Of a stretch of 64,000 bases of DNA, positions 45,551 to 54,821 are shown in pieces; the first letter of the stretch is position 1, and the number at the start of each line of letters is the position of its first letter. The notes under the pieces are model-generated. The model searched no databases. It was not told the DNA's origin and saw only the letters and a program-made list of their open reading frames with translations. Made by a program: the position numbers and the translations under genes. Source of the DNA: Idiomarinaceae bacterium HL-53 (lineage in GTDB: Bacteria; Pseudomonadota; Gammaproteobacteria; Enterobacterales; Alteromonadaceae); the NCBI GenBank assembly GCA_001458075.1, contig LN899469.1, positions 1,524,659-1,588,658 on the forward strand, written 5' to 3'.

Positions 45551-48397
45551 ATGGCAGCACCCCAATTTAAACTCTCACCCACACTCAATGAGATCGCAGA
45601 TAAAGCGGCGACGCGAATTAAAGAGCGCTGGGGGGAAGCGTTTTGCTCCGAATTAACCACTGCGGAGCGTTGGGTACTCGCAATAAGTGACTTCGTACAA
45701 GAAACATTACAACGTTATGGAGAGCCAGCGTTACAGCACCTGCGTTCTGAAAAAGGTTATAGTTATGACTACGTACAGAGCGAAGTACTTACCGCACGGA
45801 ATGAAGAGCAGGCGCTGCAGACCATACGCTTTCTCAGACATACAGAAATGGCTCGCGTGGCTGCCCACGACCTACTTGGAGAAATATCGCTAGCCGAGGC
45901 GTTGTCGGCTCATTCTGCTATCGCGGATGCATTGATTATGGCGGCCCATGATTGGGCTCAATCGGAATTGTCTTCGCGGTATGGATACGCTTATGCCCGT
46001 GAGTTTGATGAAGAATCGCCATTACCACTGTGGATTATTGGCATGGGCAAGCTGGGTGGCCATGAACTTAATTTTTCTTCAGACATTGACCTTATTTTTT
46101 GCTTCGAGACGCAAGGAGAAACACGCGGGGGTAATCGGAACATTGATCATGAGGTTTATTTTACCAAACTAGCCCAAGTAATTGTAAAACTGCTAAATCA
46201 GGTTACGGTCGACGGGCAGGCATTTCGTGTTGATTTAAGGCTACGACCCTTTGGGCAATCAGGGCCTGTGGTGACCAGTATTTCAGCATTCGAAGATTAT
46301 TACCAGGAGCAGGGCCGGAACTGGGAACGCTATGCCATGGTGAAAAGCCGAATTATCAACCCAGACGAGCGAATTCAGCAAAGCTTCACACAGCTCATGC
46401 GACCTTTTGTTTACCGCCGCTATTTAGATTACAGCGCGATTGATGGGCTTCGAAAAATGAAGCTGATGATTAACCAAGAAGCTCGTCGGCAAGGTGAGTT
46501 CTTGAATGTAAAGTTGGGCATTGGTGGTATTCGTGAAATTGAGTTCATTGCGCAAGTGTTCCAATTGATGCGCGGAGGGCGAGAACCAGAGTTTCAAACA
46601 CGTTCTCTTAAGAGTGCGCTTCATGCTTGTATTACAGCTGAAATATTAGACGAGCAAGACGTTGATGATCTGTGGGACTGTTATTGTTGGTTACGTAAAG
46701 TGGAGCATATTTTACAGCAGATACGAGATCAACAAACGCAGCGCTTACCAACTGAGGGTGCAGACTGTGAACGAATTATGGCGGCACTAGGGTTCGACTC
46801 TTGGCAGCTGTTTATAGAGAAATATAAAGCGGTAACCTCCTATGTTCATTCTCACTTTCTCGACTTAATTGGCGGCGAAGCCGATATGGCTGATTCGCCG
46901 CAAAGTGAGTACGCACTTCTTTGGCAAGACTTAATCGAAGACGAGACTGCTATTGATGTGTTAAGGGAGGGGGGCGCTCATGATCCAGAGGCTTGTTGGC
47001 AACGCATTCGTGATTTCAGACAGAAAATTAGGAGGCGCTCCTCGGGTCCACGCGGTAGAGCTTTACTTGCCGATCTGGTGCCGGTCATAATTGGTGAGCT
47101 GTTAACGAAAGACGATACTTTTTTAGTGTTACAACGGGTATTTGACGTACTAGAGCAAGTTGCCTCGCGGACCACATATCTTGAGCTGCTATTTGCGAAT
47201 GAAGGTGCACGTCATCAACTTATTTCACTCTGCGAAAAAAGCCCATGGATCGCGCACTTGTTGGCCAAGTTTCCCATTCTGCTCGATGAATTAATTGATC
47301 CTCTACAGCTGTTCGATTTGCCTGATCCGGCGAGTTATCGGCAGCGAGTGGCTGAATATTTGAATCGTTATCCTACAGACGACCCAGAATTGTTCATGGA
47401 AGCCTTACGGCAAGTAAAACAAATCTTTCAATTGCACGTAGCAGCCGCCGATCTGAGTGATGGTATTGAACTTATGAAAGTAAGTGATCACTTAACTTAC
47501 TTGGCGGAAGCGCTCACGGAGCAAGTTGTTTTAACTGCTTGGAGACAATTGGCAGATAAACATGGAGTACCGCCGGGCAAATCAGAACAAGACACCGGTT
47601 TTTGTGTGATTGCCTACGGGAAAATGGGGGGCTACGAATTAGGTTATGGCTCAGACCTCGACCTCGTCTTTTTGTGCGAAGACAATATAAAAGGGGAAAC
47701 TGACGGGACTCGCCCTATTGATAGCCAGCAATTCTACTTGCGACTCGCGCAGCGAACGCTTCATTTATTCACTACGCGAACCTTGAATGGGGTACTCTAC
47801 GATGTCGATATGCGGTTGCGACCCTCTGGACAATCGGGGCTCATGGTGGTTCGTACCCATACCTATCAAGATTATTTGCAAAGTGAAGCCTGGACTTGGG
47901 AACATCAAGCGCTGGTAAGGGCGCGGCCTGTATTCGGAACGTCAAGGCTACAAAAACGATTTGAAGAGATTCGAAAAGCGATTTTGGGAATCGAGCGACC
48001 GATTGCTGAGGTTCAGAATGACATTGCGAAGATGCGCGAGAAAATGCGTGAGCATGGCTTACGTAAAGAAGCGGGCAAACTCGATATAAAACAGACCTTC
48101 GGTGGCATGGCAGACATAGAGTTTATTACGCAATTTCTGGTACTTGCATATGCGGCTCAGTATCCATCGCTGCTTGTGTATTCTGACAACATTCGCATTC
48201 TGGAAGCTGCGAAAAACGCAGAGCTTCTTTCTGAACGTGAATATGAAAGTTTAATCGACGCATACAAAATGCTACGAGCAGAGAATCACCGCTTGGCATT
48301 GGCAGAGAAAAATGGACTCAGCGCAAAAAGCTTTGAGGGCGAATTATCAAGTGTACAAACCATTTGGCAGCGTTTAATTCAAACCACGCCGCTGTAG
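45551..48397 (+). CDS. glnE: Bifunctional glutamine synthetase adenylyltransferase/deadenylase
   Basis: Switches glutamine synthetase off by adenylylation and on by deadenylylation in response to PII and glutamine. 948 residues. Two nucleotidyltransferase domains are present. The N-terminal one, with GMGKLGGHELNFSSDIDL (about residue 165), should deadenylylate. The C-terminal one, with AYGKMGGYELGYGSDLDL (about 691), should adenylylate. Each is followed by a helical bundle and a second motif (VDLRLRPFGQSGP and VDMRLRPSGQSGL). Its last 24 bases overlap the convergent TcpQ-like gene. Confidence 0.96.
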   Translation: MAAPQFKLSPTLNEIADKAATRIKERWGEAFCSELTTAERWVLAISDFVQETLQRYGEPALQHLRSEKGYSYDYVQSEVLTARNEEQALQTIRFLRHTEMARVAAHDLLGEISLAEALSAHSAIADALIMAAHDWAQSELSSRYGYAYAREFDEESPLPLWIIGMGKLGGHELNFSSDIDLIFCFETQGETRGGNRNIDHEVYFTKLAQVIVKLLNQVTVDGQAFRVDLRLRPFGQSGPVVTSISAFEDYYQEQGRNWERYAMVKSRIINPDERIQQSFTQLMRPFVYRRYLDYSAIDGLRKMKLMINQEARRQGEFLNVKLGIGGIREIEFIAQVFQLMRGGREPEFQTRSLKSALHACITAEILDEQDVDDLWDCYCWLRKVEHILQQIRDQQTQRLPTEGADCERIMAALGFDSWQLFIEKYKAVTSYVHSHFLDLIGGEADMADSPQSEYALLWQDLIEDETAIDVLREGGAHDPEACWQRIRDFRQKIRRRSSGPRGRALLADLVPVIIGELLTKDDTFLVLQRVFDVLEQVASRTTYLELLFANEGARHQLISLCEKSPWIAHLLAKFPILLDELIDPLQLFDLPDPASYRQRVAEYLNRYPTDDPELFMEALRQVKQIFQLHVAAADLSDGIELMKVSDHLTYLAEALTEQVVLTAWRQLADKHGVPPGKSEQDTGFCVIAYGKMGGYELGYGSDLDLVFLCEDNIKGETDGTRPIDSQQFYLRLAQRTLHLFTTRTLNGVLYDVDMRLRPSGQSGLMVVRTHTYQDYLQSEAWTWEHQALVRARPVFGTSRLQKRFEEIRKAILGIERPIAEVQNDIAKMREKMREHGLRKEAGKLDIKQTFGGMADIEFITQFLVLAYAAQYPSLLVYSDNIRILEAAKNAELLSEREYESLIDAYKMLRAENHRLALAEKNGLSAKSFEGELSSVQTIWQRLIQTTPL

Positions 48398-49099
48398 CTG
48401 GTTATCTTCTTCTTGCGCTTTTGCCTCACGCTCAATCGTCTGCAGCTGCTCCATGGTGTAACAGTGGTTTGAGACCTGCTCGTAATCAGCGTTGCCTGAG
48501 AGCAAAATGATGCGTTGGCGCGGGCATAAAAATGCCTGAATGTCGTCTGGATGCTCACTATTCAAGGACCGAGCGAGCCGATCAACCGTGTTGATCAGAT
48601 CGGAATGAACTTGAAATGCAGAGCTGACTTTGTAGTCGTTCGGTAGGCGCCAAATAAGCTCCATGTCTTCTTCATTCGCAAAGCGTTCCACGTTCGACTT
48701 GAGTGTTTCCTCGGCCATAAACCATCGAGTTTTAACCTCACCGCGCCAACTTGTGTCGATAGGATTACCGGTACTGCGCGCACGTTGTTCCATAATGTCT
48801 GGGAGTGGGCGGGTATCTTCCTCAAGCTCAATCACACGCTCTTCGTCAACCCCACGGCCCCACGCGGTTTCGCGCACGCCTCCAAAAAATCGTGAAATTT
48901 CATCCTGTAAATTTTGGTAACCGCCGCCGCTACCCGTAAATTGCGCACGTCGATTATCGTCGGAATCTGTGAGATACATGTTTTGTGAGGCAACAAATGC
49001 GACCACTAACAACACGATCGTCATGACGAACAGTATAACCACCGCGCGCTGCTGCGATTTTTTCTTGTTTGCCGCTTTCTTACGAGGATTGGTTGACAT
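48374..49099 (-). CDS. TcpQ-like domain membrane protein
   Basis: A 241-residue protein with a short lysine-rich cytoplasmic tail, one membrane helix (about residues 19-39) and a periplasmic part. The segment at about 125-190 (FMAEETLKSNVERFANEEDM, then LIWRLPNDYKV) resembles the TcpQ C-terminal domain found in pilus and secretion accessory proteins and in secretin partners. The match is by eye and moderate. Its start overlaps lpxL by 20 bases, so the two form an operon; its end overlaps glnE on the other strand. A role in the cell envelope is likely but unproven. Confidence 0.6.
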   Translation of the reverse strand: MSTNPRKKAANKKKSQQRAVVILFVMTIVLLVVAFVASQNMYLTDSDDNRRAQFTGSGGGYQNLQDEISRFFGGVRETAWGRGVDEERVIELEEDTRPLPDIMEQRARSTGNPIDTSWRGEVKTRWFMAEETLKSNVERFANEEDMELIWRLPNDYKVSSAFQVHSDLINTVDRLARSLNSEHPDDIQAFLCPRQRIILLSGNADYEQVSNHCYTMEQLQTIEREAKAQEEDNQLQRRGLN

Positions 49100-50072
49100 T
49101 TGGTTTCGCTTTCCGTTTCTTCTTCTTGCTCAGTTTACCATAATAGCTCGGAAGTTCTTTATTTGGGCGTGTTTTGTAGCGACGATGCATCCACATATAC
49201 GCCTCAGGGTTCGCTAAAACGGCTTTTTCTACTTCCTTATTCACATGCCTTGCGTCAGTTTCGTCATTACCGCTTGGAATTTCATGTTCCGGCCGATAGA
49301 AGCGCAGCACATAGCCTTGAGCACATGGCAAGCGATCAAACGTTGACACTAATGTAACGGCATTAGAATGGTTGGCGAAAATACTTGTACCGGTGGTGGT
49401 CGCTGCGTCTGGAATCGCGAATAGCGGCACAAATACAGCGCGATTAGGTCCGTAGTCTTGGTCAGGGAGGTAGCCACAGAGTTCGCCGTCTTCGAGCGCT
49501 TGGAGAAAACCTTTTACATTCTTTTTGCCAAGTAGGTACTTGTTACTACGGCCTCTGCCTTTGGTTTGTAGGTATTCCATGAGCGCATTATTGTGGGGGC
49601 GGTATAAACCCACAGCTGGCTGAAACAGCCCCACAGCTCGTGCGTGTACTTCAAGCGAGAGAAAGTGAAATAGGATGGCAAACACGCCTTTTCCTTCCGA
49701 GCGCACAGACTCGACTAAGTCTAATCCTTCAATTTTTATCTTCCGCTTTAAACGCCAATCCGGCCACCACCATGCAATACCTGTTTCGAACATTGCGATA
49801 CCCGTGTTCTGGTAAACCTTTTTGATAATTCTGTTGCGCTCAGCCGCGGGCATGTCTGGGAAGCTCAATTGCAGGTTTTTGTCTGCTATTTTCACGCGCT
49901 TTTTCATGGTTTTCATGAAAAGTTTCCCAAGTAAACCACCTAGAAAAAGTTGCAGTCGAAAAGGAAGCCAAGACAATAAATAAAGAAAACCAACCATCAG
50001 CCAGGTTGGCCAGAACTGGGGAAGCAGAAATTTTGGTTCAAAGCGGGGCGGCTCAACTCGGTGCTGATTCAC
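49080..50072 (-). CDS. lpxL: Lipid A biosynthesis lauroyl acyltransferase (LpxL type)
   Basis: Adds a secondary acyl chain to Kdo2-lipid IVA at the inner membrane. 330 residues with one N-terminal membrane helix (about 25-45). The catalytic HX4E motif is HFLSLE; further family motifs are GLYRPHNNALMEYLQ, RGRSNKYLL and YLPDQDYGPNRAVFVPLF, all closer to E. coli LpxL than LpxM. The C-terminal MWMHRRYKTRP is typical, followed by an unusual lysine-rich tail of about 20 residues. It is followed by the TcpQ-like gene with a 20-base overlap. Confidence 0.9.
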   Translation of the reverse strand: MNQHRVEPPRFEPKFLLPQFWPTWLMVGFLYLLSWLPFRLQLFLGGLLGKLFMKTMKKRVKIADKNLQLSFPDMPAAERNRIIKKVYQNTGIAMFETGIAWWWPDWRLKRKIKIEGLDLVESVRSEGKGVFAILFHFLSLEVHARAVGLFQPAVGLYRPHNNALMEYLQTKGRGRSNKYLLGKKNVKGFLQALEDGELCGYLPDQDYGPNRAVFVPLFAIPDAATTTGTSIFANHSNAVTLVSTFDRLPCAQGYVLRFYRPEHEIPSGNDETDARHVNKEVEKAVLANPEAYMWMHRRYKTRPNKELPSYYGKLSKKKKRKAKPNVNQSS

Positions 50073-50130
50073 TCTTTATTCCTTTACGCTTGTTGAGATA
50101 GTATCGTCAGTTTATAGAAAAATCACGCAT

Positions 50131-50169
50131 AAAAAAATAAAGCCGACAGGCTCACCCCATCGGCTTTCG
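50131..50169 (-). terminator. Rho-independent terminator after tolC
   Basis: On the minus strand AAAGCCGA and TCGGCTTT form an eight-base stem with a 13-base loop, followed by ATTTTTTT. It ends the tolC transcript before lpxL. Confidence 0.85.
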
Positions 50170-50189
50170 TTATGTTACGCGAAAACGAG

Positions 50190-51536
50190 TTATTCTGGGT
50201 CTGTTAACCCTTCATTAATCGCTAGTAAATCACGCTCTGAGATGATGCCAGCTGCTTGCTGTAACGCGAGTGAGCGATTGATGTAGTTGTAACGTGCCTC
50301 AGACAGATTACGACGTGCGTTGAACAGATTTCTTGTGCTATTCAGAACGTCTACAATGGTTCGTGTACCTACTTCAAACCCAGCTTGCGTCGCATTCAAC
50401 GCACTTTCAGCTGAAATAACTGCTTGCTCTAAGGCCTGAATACTAGAGATCGCCGCAACCACATCGAAATAAGCAGTACGAACACTACGTTCTACGCTAC
50501 GACGGCTCTCTTCAAGTGTTTGGCTCGCCGCTACATAGTTGTTGCGTGCTTGCTCTGTTGTTGCAAGCGTTCTGCCACCTGAATAAATGGGTACTTCGGC
50601 ACGCAGTCCGATAGAACTTGTGTTGAGCCCACTGATTGAACGACCACGGCTGTCTTGACTCGCATCCGAGTAGCTCGCATTCAAACTCACGGTAGGGTAA
50701 TGGCCGGCTCTTGCAAGATCAATTTGCTGATCGGCGACTTCAACACCACTACGACGCACTAAAAGTTCTAAGTTGCGGTCATGAGCCAGTTCAATCCAGC
50801 GCTCTACACCGTCTGGGTCAGGGCGACTGGTTGAGAAAATTTCAGTATTCAATACGTCAACACTCGTAAATTGACGACCTGTAATTTCACGCAAACCTTC
50901 CAATGCAATTTCAACTTGGTTCTGCGCTTGAATTTCTTGTGCAAGGGCGTTATCGAACTGTGCTTGTGCTTCATGCACGTCGGTAATCGCTGTGAGGCCC
51001 ACCGAGAAACGCTGACGCGTTTGTTCTAGCTGACGTTCAATCGCACGCTTTTCTGCCTGCGCAAATTCTAAGCCATCGACCGCACTCAGCACGGTGAAAT
51101 ACGCCTGTGTAACGCGTAACATGAGTTGCTGCCGTGCCAGAAGATAATTTACTTCTGATTGGTAGGCGCGTTTTTCTTCAATTTCGGTGCCTTGCCAAGT
51201 TCTTAAATTGAACACGGTTTGGCTAAGGCTTATTTCACTGGTAAGCGAGGTAGAAGAGGAACTCACAATGTTGTAAGACGTAAACGTATCATTCCAATCA
51301 ACGTTGTCGGTTTCGCGATCTGAGTAGTTCATTGAGAAGCCGATTTGTGGCCACCAATCGGCGCGTGAAATGTCTACGCCAGACTTTGCAGCGTCACGCT
51401 CTGCGGCGGCACGCAGTAATTGCGGGTCGTTCTCCAGTGCGAGCATATAAATGTCTGCTAAATTGTTTGCAGATGCGGGCGCTACGAAAGAGCCAAGACC
51501 AATAGCCAGCGCTGCTGACAGGAGTTTCATTTTCAT
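50190..51536 (-). CDS. tolC: TolC family outer-membrane efflux/secretion channel
   Basis: Outer-membrane channel protein of 448 residues that joins tripartite efflux pumps and type I secretion systems. A signal peptide ends at APASA (residue 23). Two OEP repeats follow, with the long coiled-coil helices typical of the trimeric tunnel; the N-terminal LADIYMLALENDPQL is a strong TolC marker. The gene is divergent from nudF, the same neighbourhood as in E. coli. Confidence 0.95.
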   Translation of the reverse strand: MKMKLLSAALAIGLGSFVAPASANNLADIYMLALENDPQLLRAAAERDAAKSGVDISRADWWPQIGFSMNYSDRETDNVDWNDTFTSYNIVSSSSTSLTSEISLSQTVFNLRTWQGTEIEEKRAYQSEVNYLLARQQLMLRVTQAYFTVLSAVDGLEFAQAEKRAIERQLEQTRQRFSVGLTAITDVHEAQAQFDNALAQEIQAQNQVEIALEGLREITGRQFTSVDVLNTEIFSTSRPDPDGVERWIELAHDRNLELLVRRSGVEVADQQIDLARAGHYPTVSLNASYSDASQDSRGRSISGLNTSSIGLRAEVPIYSGGRTLATTEQARNNYVAASQTLEESRRSVERSVRTAYFDVVAAISSIQALEQAVISAESALNATQAGFEVGTRTIVDVLNSTRNLFNARRNLSEARYNYINRSLALQQAAGIISERDLLAINEGLTDPE

Positions 51537-51673
51537 GACTTCAGAATTCCTTAGGACGGTTAGTAATTAAAACGCGAACGTTTACTCTACCCTGGACTAC
51601 AAATTGTACCTGCAATACGTTCAGACTATTAGTACAGATTTGTTATATCCTTGCACGAATTGTAACAAGGTAT

Positions 51674-51703
51674 TTGCTAGCATAGCGCTAGAATCGCTAA
51701 TAT
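51674..51703 (+). promoter_or_regulatory. Possible sigma70 promoter of nudF-yqiB
   Basis: -35 TTGCTA (51674-51679), an 18-base spacer and -10 TAATAT (51698-51703), 33 bases before the nudF start. Confidence 0.45.
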
Positions 51704-51736
51704 GCTGAGTTATTAAGTTGACTAACAGGTACAGTA

Positions 51737-52411
51737 ATGACCGAGAATATTAATGCGCTTGTGCCATTTGGGCAAGAAGATGTAGAGGTAATTGAGAAGG
51801 AAAGTGCGTACCGAGGTTTTTATCGCGTGGATAAATACACGTTGCGCCATCGATTGTTTCAAGGCGGATGGTCTAAAACTATGGTGCGCGAAGTCATGGA
51901 TCGTGGTCATGCTGTTGTGGTTTTGCCTTATGATCCGGTGCGCGACAGTATCGTGATGCTCTCCCAATTTCGGGTGGGAGCCGTGACGCAACTCGGTGCT
52001 CCGGAACCTGCGCATTCCCATTACAAAATATCTCCGTGGTTGGTAGAGTTAGTCGCGGGCATGATTGACGCTGGTGAATCTGAAGAAGCCGTAGCCGCGA
52101 GAGAAATGCGAGAAGAGGCAGGTCTCACGGCACAAGCACTTACCTTCGCAACAAGCTATTTGTCGAGCCCGGGCGGCCTCACCGAGCGGATTAGCATTTA
52201 TATTGCTAAAGTAGATGCAACGCAAGCCGCGAGTTTCGGTGGTTTAGCCGCTGAACACGAAGATATTATGGTTACGGAGGTGAGTCGTACCGATGCGTAT
52301 CGTTTGCTCACGGAAGGGCTTGTCGATAACGCAGCAACCGTGATTGGTTTACAATGGCTCATGTTAAATCGTGACGCATTATTAAGCGAATGGTCACAAG
52401 TAGTGGCATGA
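51737..52411 (+). CDS. nudF: ADP-ribose pyrophosphatase
   Basis: Nudix hydrolase that splits ADP-ribose to AMP and ribose-5-phosphate. 224 residues. The Nudix box is complete as GMIDAGESEEAVAAREMREE, followed by AGL. The N-terminal half holds the DRGHAVVVLPYDP stretch typical of NudF. Divergent from tolC; yqiB follows after nine bases. Confidence 0.94.
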   Translation: MTENINALVPFGQEDVEVIEKESAYRGFYRVDKYTLRHRLFQGGWSKTMVREVMDRGHAVVVLPYDPVRDSIVMLSQFRVGAVTQLGAPEPAHSHYKISPWLVELVAGMIDAGESEEAVAAREMREEAGLTAQALTFATSYLSSPGGLTERISIYIAKVDATQAASFGGLAAEHEDIMVTEVSRTDAYRLLTEGLVDNAATVIGLQWLMLNRDALLSEWSQVVA

Positions 52412-52420
52412 TAAGGGTTT

Positions 52421-52855
52421 ATGAACAAACGCGAGAAATACATTCCTGATCTACGTGAACTGCATAGTTTGGCAGAAAAGAACTACGCAGGGCTGGCGCG
52501 TATTGTGCCGCGAGGCAATAATGAGCGTGTTATTCAAGTTGGAGAGCACTCGCAGTTTTTTCTGAGCGTTAAAAATGAAGCGGCGTACACAACAGATATC
52601 CAAATAAAACAATCTTTTAATACCGATAATGTACCGTTAGTCGTGCCTGTTGAATTTATTGCTCGGTTGTATCACGACGCAAAAATGGCGGAAATCATTG
52701 ATTGTCAGGGGGCGACTGCGTTAACTTCAATACGTCCCGGTAAGGCGCCGAAGAGAGCGCAAGAGAAAGATGAAAAAAGACAATTAAGTCGGTTACTCTC
52801 GGACTGGTTGCGGCTTTGCTCGCAACAGGGAAGAATAGCAGTTTCAATCTCCTAA
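52421..52855 (+). CDS. yqiB: DUF1249 family protein YqiB
   Basis: A 144-residue cytoplasmic protein of unknown function. The pattern YIPDLRELHSLAEKNYAGL at the start and VPVEFIARLYHDAKMAEI in the middle mark DUF1249. In E. coli the next genes are cpdA and yqiA before parE; here parE follows after 52 bases with neither. Confidence 0.9.
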   Translation: MNKREKYIPDLRELHSLAEKNYAGLARIVPRGNNERVIQVGEHSQFFLSVKNEAAYTTDIQIKQSFNTDNVPLVVPVEFIARLYHDAKMAEIIDCQGATALTSIRPGKAPKRAQEKDEKRQLSRLLSDWLRLCSQQGRIAVSIS

Positions 52856-52907
52856 TTAGCTATAAGAGTGCGTTCAGCACCGATATCGCGCATGGAATAA
52901 AAGAAGA

Positions 52908-54794
52908 ATGGCAGATTATAAAGCGGATTCGATTGAGGTTCTCAGTGGTTTAGAGCCTGTTCAGCGCCGTCCAGGCATGTACACAGATACGACTCGCCCG
53001 AATCATTTGGGGCAGGAAGTGATTGATAATAGTGTAGATGAAGCACTTGCAGGGCACGCGCGTAGCATTGAAGTGACGCTTCATCCAGATCAATCACTTG
53101 AAGTCACCGATGACGGTCGCGGTATGCCGGTAGATATTCACCCGGAAGAGGGGATTCCCGGTGTTGAGCTCATTATGACGAAGCTCCATGCTGGCGGCAA
53201 ATTCTCCAATAAAAACTATCAATTCTCGGGTGGTTTGCACGGGGTAGGTATTTCTGTGGTAAATGCGCTTTCTAAGCGCGTTGAAGTGTCGGTTAGGCGC
53301 GACGGCGAAGTGTATGAAATGGCTTTTGAGCACGGTGAGAAGGTGAGTGAATTGCAAGTCACTGGAACCGTTGGTAAGCGCAACACCGGAACTCGAGTTC
53401 AGTTTTGGCCTGATCCCAAGTATTTTGACTCCCCCAAGTTTTCTGTATCGCGTTTACGCTATCAATTGCGTGCGAAAGCGGTACTCTGCCCTGGGCTGTC
53501 TATTAAGTTCAAAGACAAAGTCAATGGCACTGAAGATAGCTGGTGTTATGACGGCGGATTACGTGATTATCTGAAGGAAGCGCTACAAGGTTGGGATCAA
53601 CTGCCAGAAGAGCCTTTTATAGGTCAATTCGCCTCGACCGGTGAAGCGGCCGATTGGGCAGTAACGTGGTTACCCGAGGGTGGAGAAAGTGTTGCCGAAA
53701 GTTATGTAAATTTGATTCCTACTGCGCAAGGCGGTACCCATGTAAACGGGCTTCGTCAGGGGTTATTAGAAGCATTGCGCGACTTTTGTGAGTTTAGAAA
53801 CCTTATGCCACGCGGTGTAAAGCTTACGCCGGAAGATGTATGGGAGCGTTGTAGCTTCATACTTTCGGTAAAAATGGAAGATCCTCAGTTCTCAGGGCAA
53901 ACCAAAGAGCGCTTGTCGTCACGACAAACCTCTGCATTTGTATCGGGTGTAGTGAAAGACGCCTTTAGTTTATGGCTCAACGAGCATACCGATTTAGCAG
54001 AGCAAATCGCTGAGCTCTGTATTTCGAATGCGCAGCGCCGCATGCGAGCCGCGAAAAAGGTGATTCGTAAACGAGTTACCCAAGGGCCCGCGTTGCCGGG
54101 GAAACTCGCCGATTGCGCCAGCCAAGACACCGAACGCAGCGAATTATTCTTGGTGGAAGGGGACTCTGCAGGAGGCTCTACGAAACAAGCCCGTGATCGA
54201 GAGTTCCAAGCCGTGATGCCATTGCGCGGGAAAATTTTAAATACGTGGGAAGTGGAATCGGATCAAATCCTCGGCTCGCAAGAAATACATGACATTTCAG
54301 TGGCGTTGGGCGTTGATCCCGGGGCGGCTGATTTAACCAAGCTGCGATATGGTAAAGTTTGTATTCTTGCCGATGCAGACTCGGACGGTTTGCATATTGC
54401 TACTTTATTGTGCGCGCTGTTTGTAAGACATTTCAGACCTTTGGTAGAGGCCGGGCATGTGTTTGTGGCAATGCCGCCGCTGTACCGTATCGATGTGGGC
54501 AAAGAAGTCTTTTACGCGCTCGATGAGAGTGAGAAGCAGGGCATACTTGATCGGATAGAGGCAGAGAAGCGCAAAGGCAAAGTGAGTGTACAGCGCTTCA
54601 AAGGGCTCGGTGAAATGAACCCACTTCAGTTACGAGAAACAACCATGGATCCGAATACACGGCGATTGGTGCAGTTAACGGTAGACGATACTCAAGACAC
54701 CGAATTACTCTTGGATATGTTGCTTGCGAAAAAGCGTTCTTCAGACCGCAAAGAGTGGTTAGAGCGCAAAGGCAACCTCGTTGAAATCATTTAA
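52908..54794 (+). CDS. parE: DNA topoisomerase IV subunit B
   Basis: ATPase subunit of topoisomerase IV, which unlinks daughter chromosomes. 628 residues. The GHKL ATPase shows DNSVDEALAG, DDGRGMPVD and GGLHGVGISVVNALS. The TOPRIM domain has LFLVEGDSAGGS and ILADADSDG, which bind magnesium. The C-terminal QRFKGLGEMNP is typical. The parC start follows 27 bases later. Confidence 0.97.
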   Translation: MADYKADSIEVLSGLEPVQRRPGMYTDTTRPNHLGQEVIDNSVDEALAGHARSIEVTLHPDQSLEVTDDGRGMPVDIHPEEGIPGVELIMTKLHAGGKFSNKNYQFSGGLHGVGISVVNALSKRVEVSVRRDGEVYEMAFEHGEKVSELQVTGTVGKRNTGTRVQFWPDPKYFDSPKFSVSRLRYQLRAKAVLCPGLSIKFKDKVNGTEDSWCYDGGLRDYLKEALQGWDQLPEEPFIGQFASTGEAADWAVTWLPEGGESVAESYVNLIPTAQGGTHVNGLRQGLLEALRDFCEFRNLMPRGVKLTPEDVWERCSFILSVKMEDPQFSGQTKERLSSRQTSAFVSGVVKDAFSLWLNEHTDLAEQIAELCISNAQRRMRAAKKVIRKRVTQGPALPGKLADCASQDTERSELFLVEGDSAGGSTKQARDREFQAVMPLRGKILNTWEVESDQILGSQEIHDISVALGVDPGAADLTKLRYGKVCILADADSDGLHIATLLCALFVRHFRPLVEAGHVFVAMPPLYRIDVGKEVFYALDESEKQGILDRIEAEKRKGKVSVQRFKGLGEMNPLQLRETTMDPNTRRLVQLTVDDTQDTELLLDMLLAKKRSSDRKEWLERKGNLVEII

Positions 54795-54821
54795 TAAGAA
54801 TTAGAGAAAACGGACGCTTGT

